A stretch of 32,801 nt of DNA, taken from positions 1-32,801 of the forward strand of contig JAGGYA010000020.1 of NCBI GenBank assembly GCA_021162785.1. The letters are read 5' to 3'. Below the pieces are notes generated by a model. That model ran no database searches. It was not told where the DNA came from and worked only from the letters and a program-made list of their open reading frames with translations. The position numbers were made by a program, and so were the translations under genes. Positions within the stretch are counted from its first letter, which is position 1; every line of letters begins with the position of its first letter. This document shows positions 25,041 to 32,801 of the stretch, one piece after another. The DNA is from Candidatus Calescibacteriota bacterium. Its GTDB lineage: Bacteria > CAIJMQ01 > JAADFP01.

Positions 25041-26393
25041 GTGGAAGAGTCAGCGGGTAAAAAGATATGGGAGAAAAGTTTAGACCTTCTCAAGGGGAGT
25101 ATGGAGGAAAAGGATTTTCATATGTGGATTAATCCTATTAAATTTGTTTCTTATAACAATGGTTCATTTCATCTGGAAGTTCCCAATCGAGGTTTTGCAG
25201 AATGGGTAGAGAATAACTACCTGGATGCTATCAAAAAAACTCTCTCCCTTATCCTGGACAAAGAACCCGAGATTATCTTTACCTATCCTAAAACTAAGAA
25301 GAGAAAAACCAGATTGGTAGAAACTCTACCTCCTTTTGTGCAGGGGGAATTGGAGTTCCAAAGTGCTTTAAACCCTGCTTATACCTTTGAAGAATTTGTA
25401 GTGGGGCCGGGAAATAGGTTTGCCCATGCAGCTTCTTTAGCGGTTGCTCAATCTCCAGGAAAAGCATACAATCCTTTGTTTATTTATGGAGGGGTGGGAC
25501 TTGGTAAAACGCATTTAATTCAAGCAATAGGACATTATATAAGGGAGACTAAGAAGAGAATGAGAGCCTATTACACCTCTTCCGAAAGTTTTACTAACCA
25601 GCTCATCACCGCTATTCAAAATAAAAATACGGAAAAATTTAGAAAAAGGTACCGGAGTGTGGATGTCCTTTTGATTGACGATATCCACTTTATTGCTGGG
25701 AAGGAAAGCACAGAAGAGGAATTTTTCCATACCTTTAACGAATTATACAATGCTGGGAAACAGATTGTGATTACTGCTGATAGACCACCTTCGGAAATAC
25801 CCACAGTTGAAAAGAGGCTTGTTTCCAGATTCCAGTGGGGTTTAGTGGTGGAGATCCAACCTCCAGACTTTGAAACAAGGGTGGCTATCTTGAGGAAAAA
25901 AGCATCTTCACGGGGTTTTGTTATTTCTGACGAGGTTCTTTACTATATTGCTCAAGGAATTACTTCCAATATAAGAGAATTAGAAGGTGCTTTAATAAAA
26001 GTAATGGCCTATTCCACCATTAATAAAATACCTGTGGATAAAAATTTGGTTAAGGAAGTTCTTAAAGATATAATCCCCTTAGGAAGAGAAAGTAGGGTAA
26101 GTGTAGAGAAGATTAAGAATGCAGTAATTGAATTTTTCCAATTAAAACCTGCAGATTTAATTTCTAAAAAAAGAGCAAAAAGTATTGCTTTACCCCGCCA
26201 GATTGCCATGTATCTTACAAGAGAACTTACCGAACTTTCTCTTCCTGAGATTGGATTGAATTTCGGAGGGAGAGACCATACTACTGTGCTTCATGCTTGT
26301 GAAAAGATTAGAAAAAAGATAGAAGAAGACGAAAAATTTAAAGAAATAGTTGAAGCTTTAAAGAAAAAAATCGTCTATGGAAAAGGTGGATAA
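25041..26393 (+). CDS. dnaA: Chromosomal replication initiator DnaA
   Basis: A 450-residue initiator. Domain I covers about 1-85, with a short linker. The AAA+ core carries Walker A GGVGLGKTHL, Walker B VLLIDDIHFIAG, the FHTFNELYNAGKQIVITADR sensor region and LVSRFQWGLVVEIQPPDFET. The C-terminal HTH binds boxes through GGRDHTTVLHACEKI. It starts at GTG 41 bases into the last line of the oriC spacer, with AAAGGAGG about 7 nt upstream. The gene order dnaA-dnaN-dciA-gyrB supports this as the origin. The stop codon overlaps a near-match DnaA box. Confidence 0.98.
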   Translation: MEESAGKKIWEKSLDLLKGSMEEKDFHMWINPIKFVSYNNGSFHLEVPNRGFAEWVENNYLDAIKKTLSLILDKEPEIIFTYPKTKKRKTRLVETLPPFVQGELEFQSALNPAYTFEEFVVGPGNRFAHAASLAVAQSPGKAYNPLFIYGGVGLGKTHLIQAIGHYIRETKKRMRAYYTSSESFTNQLITAIQNKNTEKFRKRYRSVDVLLIDDIHFIAGKESTEEEFFHTFNELYNAGKQIVITADRPPSEIPTVEKRLVSRFQWGLVVEIQPPDFETRVAILRKKASSRGFVISDEVLYYIAQGITSNIRELEGALIKVMAYSTINKIPVDKNLVKEVLKDIIPLGRESRVSVEKIKNAVIEFFQLKPADLISKKRAKSIALPRQIAMYLTRELTELSLPEIGLNFGGRDHTTVLHACEKIRKKIEEDEKFKEIVEALKKKIVYGKGG

Positions 26394-26520
26394 TGTGGAA
26401 AATTTATCCACAGGTTTTTAAATTAAAAATGGGCGGTATTTTTTACATGGAGGGTTTTTCCAAAATTTCCACAGGGTTATTACTAAGGATACGATTTCTT
26501 AAATAAGGAGGAGAGGTAAT
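26394..26520 (+). other. oriC, downstream part between dnaA and dnaN
   Basis: This holds a perfect DnaA box in the opposite orientation, TTATCCACA (26404-26412), facing TGTGGAAAT at 26395-26403. A one-mismatch box GGTGGATAA (26385-26393) overlaps the dnaA stop. The pair forms an inverted repeat. DnaA boxes on both sides of dnaA suggest a two-part origin, as known in Bacillus. Confidence 0.75.
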
Positions 26521-27609
26521 ATGAGAGTAAAGTGTGAAAGAGACCAAATCCTAAAGGGTATTTCTTTCTGTCAGGGAGTGATAAGCACCCGGACAACATT
26601 ACCCATACTTTCCTATGTATTAATGAAAGCGGAAAAGAATACACTATCGCTTTATGCTACGGATCTTGAAGTAGGAGTAGAGACGAGAATAAATGCAGAA
26701 ATTGTAGAAGAGGGATCAATAACTCTACCTGGTAAAAAGATGCTGGAGCTTATTAGAGAATTCCCTTCAGGGATTATTACTCTTTCTTCCGAAAATAATC
26801 TGGTAACTATCAGAAATGAAAATATTTGGATAAAAATGATTTCTCTACCTCAAGAGGAGTTCCCTGCTTTTCCTGAGGTTAAAGGTAGGGAAATAAAAGT
26901 GAATGGGAAAATCCTTAAGAAGATGATAAAGAAAACATCATTTTCCGTTTCCCATGAAGAAACTCGATACATGTTAAATGGTATTTATACTACAGTGTTT
27001 GAAAAACTCATAAGTATGGTTTCCACTGATGGTAGAAGACTTTCCTTAATAACTCAAGAACTGGAAAATGTAGTGCCTACAGAGGTAGAAGCAATTCTTC
27101 CCTTAAAAGCATGTGAGCAGTTAACCAAAATTATGGAAGATGATGAAGTATTAATTGTTTGGGGAGATAAACAGATTAAATTTACTCAACCAGGTGTCTC
27201 CTTAGTCACCAGAATTATTGAAGGAGAATTCCCTGATTATAAAAGCGTTATACCAAAATCTTTTAAAGGGGAAGGACACATTGATAAAACCAAATTTCAA
27301 GAGTCTATTAGAAGAGCCTACATCCTTACTAAAGAGAAAGCTCTGTCTGTAAGACTTTCGCTTCAGGAAGGGAAAATGAAGATAACTACCAGAGTACCAG
27401 ACCAGGGAGAATCTAATGAAGAAATGGAGATTGAGTATAGTGGTGAAGCAATGGATATAGCATTTGATCCTGAGTATCTTCTGGATGTTCTGCGAGTGTT
27501 GGATTGTGAAAAGATATTTTTTGGAGTAAATGGCCCAGAAGATCCAGCTCTTATTAAGCCAATTAATGGAGAGTCTTACATTTATGTGGTAATGCCCATG
27601 AAGATTTAA
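26521..27609 (+). CDS. dnaN: DNA polymerase III beta subunit (sliding clamp)
   Basis: A 362-residue three-domain clamp that holds polymerase III on DNA. Visible features: the opening repeat with STRTTLPILSYVLMKAE, LYATDLEVGVETRI, SLPQEEFPAFPEV in the first domain, TDGRRLSLITQEL and IEGEFPDYKSVIP in the second, and a C-terminus ending in YIYVVMPMKI (the conserved V-M-P-M). Ribosome site AGGAGGAGAGG. Two bases separate it from dciA. Confidence 0.97.
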   Translation: MRVKCERDQILKGISFCQGVISTRTTLPILSYVLMKAEKNTLSLYATDLEVGVETRINAEIVEEGSITLPGKKMLELIREFPSGIITLSSENNLVTIRNENIWIKMISLPQEEFPAFPEVKGREIKVNGKILKKMIKKTSFSVSHEETRYMLNGIYTTVFEKLISMVSTDGRRLSLITQELENVVPTEVEAILPLKACEQLTKIMEDDEVLIVWGDKQIKFTQPGVSLVTRIIEGEFPDYKSVIPKSFKGEGHIDKTKFQESIRRAYILTKEKALSVRLSLQEGKMKITTRVPDQGESNEEMEIEYSGEAMDIAFDPEYLLDVLRVLDCEKIFFGVNGPEDPALIKPINGESYIYVVMPMKI

Positions 27610-27611
27610 AA

Positions 27612-30250
<2,639 letters not shown>

Positions 30251-30253
30251 TTG

Positions 30254-30262
30254 TGATATACT
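30254..30262 (+). promoter_or_regulatory. Extended -10 promoter of the tRNA-Ala/Pro pair
   Basis: TGATATACT is an extended -10 (TG-n-TATACT) whose start point would be about 30269, 3 nt before the tRNA-Ala 5' end. No good -35 is seen. It overlaps the spacer just after the gyrB stop. Confidence 0.55.
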
Positions 30263-30271
30263 TTAAAAGGT

Positions 30272-30344
30272 GGGGCAGTAGCTCAGCTGGGAGAGCGCTA
30301 CCTTCGCACGGTAGAGGTCGCCGGTTCGAATCCGGTCTGCTCCA
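30272..30344 (+). tRNA. tRNA-Ala(CGC)
   Basis: The acceptor is GGGGCAG/CTGCTCC with one G-U pair, the D-arm is GCTC/GAGC, the anticodon stem is CTACC/GGTAG with loop TTCGCAC (CGC), and the T-arm is GCCGG-TTCGAAT-CCGGT. The discriminator is A. Confidence 0.95.
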
Positions 30345-30351
30345 CTGAGTT

Positions 30352-30426
30352 CGGGGTGTAGCTCAGCTTGGTGAGAGCGCTGCGTTCGGGACGCAGAGGT
30401 CGCTGGTTCAAATCCAGTCACCCCGA
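30352..30426 (+). tRNA. tRNA-Pro(CGG)
   Basis: The acceptor is CGGGGTG/CACCCCG, the anticodon stem is CTGCG/CGCAG with loop TTCGGGA (CGG), and the T-arm is GCTGG-TTCAAAT-CCAGT. The discriminator is A. A T-rich run (from about 30429) follows and may end transcription. Confidence 0.95.
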
Positions 30427-30435
30427 CTTCTCTTT

Positions 30436-30672
30436 TTATTTTTTCTTCAGTAATTCCATCAGTTCCTCCACTTCAGGGACCCTACCAGCTACCACAAGCT
30501 TTCCATCCACCATCACTGCAGGTGTTTGAGAAACTCCACGCAGAATAATTTCTTTCATATCGTAGACATGGGCTACTTCTGCAGAAATACCCAGTCTCTG
30601 GATAGCTTCTCTCACATTAGCCTCGGTTTTCTTACACTTTGGACATCCTGCACCCAGAACCTCAATTTTCAT
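30436..30672 (-). CDS. Small thioredoxin-like redox protein (CxxC)
   Basis: A 78-residue protein of the TM0996/MTH895 class (thioredoxin_3). It starts MKIEVLGAGCPKCKKTEANV, with the CPKC redox motif at residues 10-13. The SQTPAVMVDGKLVVAGRVP segment carries the thioredoxin cis-Pro. The ATG at 30672 is used because AAGGAGG lies 8 nt upstream; an in-frame GTG at 30681 falls on the ribosome site itself. It begins 15 nt after the permease stop. Such proteins are often encoded beside this permease family, so it may pass electrons to it. Confidence 0.9.
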   Translation of the reverse strand: MKIEVLGAGCPKCKKTEANVREAIQRLGISAEVAHVYDMKEIILRGVSQTPAVMVDGKLVVAGRVPEVEELMELLKKK

Positions 30673-30687
30673 GATTTTCACCTCCTT

Positions 30688-31707
30688 TCAAAAGGTTCTG
30701 AAAACCATCGTGTAAATGAGACCTGAAATTATCCCCATGAGAATGGCCAGAATGGCATAGGTTATCACACACTTAGGACTTATTATCCGTGATACTCCAA
30801 GCATTGAAGGGATGGAAGCCATGGGTGCTCCAATGAGAAAGGCTAAGGAAGCACCGGGAGACATCCCCAGGTTTATCAGAGCTTTCACCAGAAAGACCTC
30901 CACAAGTGTGGGAGTATACATGGGAACACCAATCACTGCTCCTAAAACCACTCCCTTAAGGCCGGTAAGATACCTGGCCACTACTTCTCTCGGAAGGTAA
31001 GCTTCCACATAGCTCACCAAGGCTACTCCAAGAAGGAGGTAGGGAAGAGCCTTTCTGGCCAGATCAAGAGCGTCCTGGAGAGCATCAATAGATTTTTCCT
31101 GGAAATTCCTTTCCTCTCCTTCTTCCACTCTCTGGGCAACGAGTTTCCCGTATTTTTCTGCTTCTTTCTTTCCCCAGGGTGTTTTATCCAGAATATATCC
31201 AGTGATTACCGCTCCAAAGAATGCTCCTATAAAACGGGCAAGAGCAAGTTTCCCGGAGATGATTTGAGCGGTAAAGACAAGAGCAAGGATATTTGAGGCA
31301 GGGGCCATAAGGAGGAAACTCACTGCAGGTCCTATCCCCGCACCAGCCATGAGAATACCTCCAAAAACAGGTATCATGGCACAGGAACAAACAGTGAGGA
31401 AAGGAGCGAAAAGAGCAGCCAGGATATAGGAGGTTTTCTTTTTCCCCGAAAGGGCGTTTCTCATCTTTTCCTTAGGGAAAAAAGAGGAGATCACCCCTCC
31501 TAAAAGGAAGGCAAAGATGAATACTCCCCAGGCTCTTGAGAGATAGCTTGCGGTGTAGACAAAAGGAATAAGAAGGAAAGGGTAATCCTTCAGGTTTCCG
31601 TAATGAAAAATGGGGGTTAAAGGATGATGGGTAATGCGTGGATAGATGAGGTAGAAAAGCCCAAAAAGGAGAAGGAACCACATAAGGATAACTTTAAACA
31701 CACGCAT
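30688..31707 (-). CDS. ArsP-like permease (SO_0444/DUF318 family)
   Basis: A 339-residue membrane protein with about 8-10 helices in two halves. A Cys motif, TVCSCAMIPVFGGIL, lies near residues 105-119. The mirrored second half has GVPMYTPTLVEVFLV and IGAPMASIPSMLGVSR. This is the ArsP_1 permease family, some members of which export organoarsenicals; the substrate here is unknown. The start at 31707 is set by AGGAGG 8 nt upstream; a TTG at 31713 would overlap the site. It leads an operon with the CxxC protein. Two candidate promoters precede it, one of them ECF-like. Confidence 0.88.
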   Translation of the reverse strand: MRVFKVILMWFLLLFGLFYLIYPRITHHPLTPIFHYGNLKDYPFLLIPFVYTASYLSRAWGVFIFAFLLGGVISSFFPKEKMRNALSGKKKTSYILAALFAPFLTVCSCAMIPVFGGILMAGAGIGPAVSFLLMAPASNILALVFTAQIISGKLALARFIGAFFGAVITGYILDKTPWGKKEAEKYGKLVAQRVEEGEERNFQEKSIDALQDALDLARKALPYLLLGVALVSYVEAYLPREVVARYLTGLKGVVLGAVIGVPMYTPTLVEVFLVKALINLGMSPGASLAFLIGAPMASIPSMLGVSRIISPKCVITYAILAILMGIISGLIYTMVFRTF

Positions 31708-31749
31708 AGCCAAAACCTCCTTTAGAAAAGGGTTTTTAAAAGAAAAAAT

Positions 31750-31779
31750 TTAGAGTGAGGAAAGATTAAATCAAGTTCC
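31750..31779 (-). promoter_or_regulatory. Candidate third ECF-type promoter, before the permease operon
   Basis: On the minus strand GGAACTT (31779-31773), a 17-nt spacer and CTCTAA (31755-31750). Compared with the two elements at 3825 and 5256, the -35 is identical, the -10 has one mismatch (C for G) and the spacer is 1 nt longer. It lies 42 nt before the ATG. Confidence 0.55.
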
Positions 31780-31821
31780 TTTCCACCAGCACTTACAGAG
31801 ACTTTTTCTCTTCACACAAAT

Positions 31822-31849
31822 ATTTTACCACTTTTTAAACTTAACTCAA
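31822..31849 (-). promoter_or_regulatory. Candidate sigma70 promoter of the permease operon
   Basis: On the minus strand TTGAGT (31849-31844), a 16-nt spacer and TAAAAT (31827-31822). It would give a leader of about 108 nt that includes the ECF-like element and a small hairpin, GGAAAG...CTTTCC. Confidence 0.45.
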
Positions 31850-32158
31850 CTTTGACACCCTGATTTCTGAAATTGGCATGAATAAAGGGATTGGGAGGGG
31901 AGCATTAAAGGTAAGGATTGGGGGGGACCTATTTTGAGTTCTGGATGTGTCTAATAATATAGAAAGAGAGAGAAAAGTCTGAAAAGGGAGGGAAAGATGG
32001 GAGAATGGAAATTGAGTAAGGAAGGACTTGAGAGATGTGTAATAAAGAGGCGGTAGAAAAGACAATAGAAAATTCTCCCCGAAAGTATTCTTCCAGAAGT
32101 GGGAGACTGGCTATTTTAATAAATTCTTCTATCTTCTTTAAACCGTTACCCTGGTAAG
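31850..32158. other. Intergenic stretch without a supported gene
   Basis: About 300 nt that is purine-rich on the plus strand. Minus-strand open frames here (for example 31929-32261) have no ribosome site and would run antisense into the promoter and start of the downstream HTH gene. I see no repeats of note other than the palindrome that follows. Confidence 0.5.
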
Positions 32159-32188
32159 AATCTCCTGAACCATTTACTTCAGGAGATT
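32159..32188. repeat. Perfect 11-bp inverted repeat, probable operator
   Basis: AATCTCCTGAA (32159-32169) and TTCAGGAGATT (32178-32188) are separated by 8 nt. The right arm shares its last two bases with the TTGACA of the downstream promoter. No U-run follows on either strand, which argues against a terminator and for a protein-binding site. Confidence 0.65.
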
Positions 32189-32215
32189 GACAAATGTTAT
32201 CTAAAGTTATATAAG
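32187..32215 (+). promoter_or_regulatory. Strong sigma70-type promoter of the HTH/response-regulator operon
   Basis: A perfect TTGACA (32187-32192), a 17-nt spacer and TATAAG (32210-32215). The expected start near 32222 is 18 nt before the ATG. Overlapped by the palindrome, so likely repressible. Confidence 0.75.
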
Positions 32216-32239
32216 TTATCAAAAATTGTTGGATTTTAT

Positions 32240-32398
32240 ATGGAAGAATTTTCAACCCCAAAAGATGTAGTTAAATTTTTAAAGATTCATAAAGTTACTC
32301 TTTATCGTTTAGTTAAAGAAGGCAAAATCCCCGCAATTAAAATTGGTAAACAATTAAGATTTAGTAAAGGAAGACTTTTAACACTCCGTTTTAATTGA
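32240..32398 (+). CDS. Miniature helix-turn-helix protein (excisionase-like HTH_17)
   Basis: A protein of 52 residues: MEEFSTPKDVVKFLKIHKVT, then LYRLVKEGKIPAIKIGKQLR and FSKGRLLTLRFN. It is a nearly bare excisionase/MerR-type HTH with recognition helix VTLYRLVKEG and wing KIPAIKIGKQLRFS. The last helix is short: the usual D-I-x-x-W is replaced by GRLLTLRF. It follows the palindrome/promoter and lies 5 nt before a response regulator gene. It shares the L-K-x4-TLY...KIPA-K pattern with the protein at 871-1104. A function as regulator of the operon is inference. It is too short for many gene finders. Confidence 0.75.
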   Translation: MEEFSTPKDVVKFLKIHKVTLYRLVKEGKIPAIKIGKQLRFSKGRLLTLRFN

Positions 32399-32403
32399 GA
32401 AAA

Positions 32404-32801
32404 ATGAATGAATTAATAGCGGTAATAGATGATGAACCTGATATTTTAGAACTTGTATCGTTGCACCTTAGTAGATCTGGTTTTAAAGTTAAAGGGTTTT
32501 TAAATGTAGATAGCTTTTTTAAATTCTTATCTTCAAAGATACCTGACCTTATAATCTTAGACCTCATGCTTCCAGATGCTGATGGTATTGAGGTTTGCAA
32601 ATATCTGAAGTCAAACCAAGATTTTAGTTCCATTCCTATTATTATGCTTACTGCCAGAGCTGATGAAGCAGATAAAGTTTTGGGTTTAGAGTTGGGAGCA
32701 GATGATTATGTAACTAAGCCTTTTTCTCCAAGAGAATTAGTTGCCAGGGTAAAAGCAGTTTTAAGAAGAAAAACACAAGATTCTGGCAAAAAGATTAAAA
32801 T
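32404..32801 (+). CDS. Response regulator (receiver domain), 3' end outside window
   Basis: 132 residues are visible. The CheY-like receiver has the acidic pair in IDDEPDIL (D9, D10), phospho-acceptor D53 (LIILDLMLPDADG), T83 (MLTARAD) and K105 (DDYVTKPFSPRELVARVKAV). The end (LRRKTQDSGKKIK) is the linker that usually leads to an OmpR/PhoB winged helix, outside the window. It starts 5 nt after the HTH gene. A partner histidine kinase is not seen here but may follow. Confidence 0.9.
   Translation, partial: MNELIAVIDDEPDILELVSLHLSRSGFKVKGFLNVDSFFKFLSSKIPDLIILDLMLPDADGIEVCKYLKSNQDFSSIPIIMLTARADEADKVLGLELGADDYVTKPFSPRELVARVKAVLRRKTQDSGKKIK

Noticed and set aside
32159-32188. Palindrome as an intrinsic terminator
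   Set aside because: No T-run follows on either strand and there is no plus-strand gene ending just upstream.
31929-32261. 110-residue minus-strand frame upstream of the HTH gene
   Set aside because: It has no ribosome site, would run antisense over a strong promoter and the palindrome, and its C-terminal half is low-complexity Ser/Phe/Ile.

Overview
The window looks like part of the chromosome of a deep-branching, probably thermophilic bacterium with a compact genome. Proteins are rich in Lys, Glu and Ile, genes overlap by a few bases, and spacers are short. It carries a replication origin (dnaA-dnaN-dciA-gyrB, no recF), a tmRNA whose tag resembles the Bacillus one, and a Firmicutes-style McsA-McsB-ClpC cluster, but also a GyrB with the long insert typical of Gram-negatives. 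I cannot place it in a named phylum from sequence alone.

Layout. 1-1212: a small helix-turn-helix (HTH) gene leading a partial ClpP/SppA-fold protease. 1509-5284: an ECF sigma factor, a membrane zinc-finger anti-sigma factor and a secreted VIT/vWA protein. Two identical sigmaE-type promoters (GGAACTT-N16-GTCTAA) precede the sigma gene and the VIT/vWA gene. 5329-5592: tRNA-Val, -Leu and -Cys. 5608-15851: a tightly packed minus-strand operon, in transcription order prfB (with its programmed frameshift), a Sua5/YwlE-like fusion, rpiB, ilvE, mcsA, mcsB, clpC, an exported protein, folC and an M24-fold protein. This puts the arginine kinase, its partner, its unfoldase and a candidate arginine phosphatase in one transcript. 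15931-19045: an AmmeMemoRadiSam set (radical SAM, then a MEMO-AMMECR1 fusion), both with export-type N-termini, followed by a CcdA/DsbD-like thiol transporter. 19004-21238: a membrane-embedded spermidine synthase-like protein. 21279-24827: tmRNA, an AMIN amidase, murI and a glycerate kinase. 24828-30250: oriC and the replication genes. 30272-30426: tRNA-Ala and -Pro. 30436-31707: an ArsP-type permease with a CxxC redox protein, preceded by a third near-match to the ECF promoter. 32159-32801: a perfect palindrome overlapping the -35 of a strong promoter, then a second miniature HTH gene and a partial response regulator.

The most interesting readings are: (i) a self-contained ECF regulon linking sigma/anti-sigma to a VIT/vWA envelope protein and possibly a permease/redox pair; (ii) a one-operon protein-arginine phosphorylation system with the eraser fused to Sua5 and with an unusual phosphatase loop; (iii) an apparently exported AmmeMemoRadiSam system coupled to a thiol transporter.
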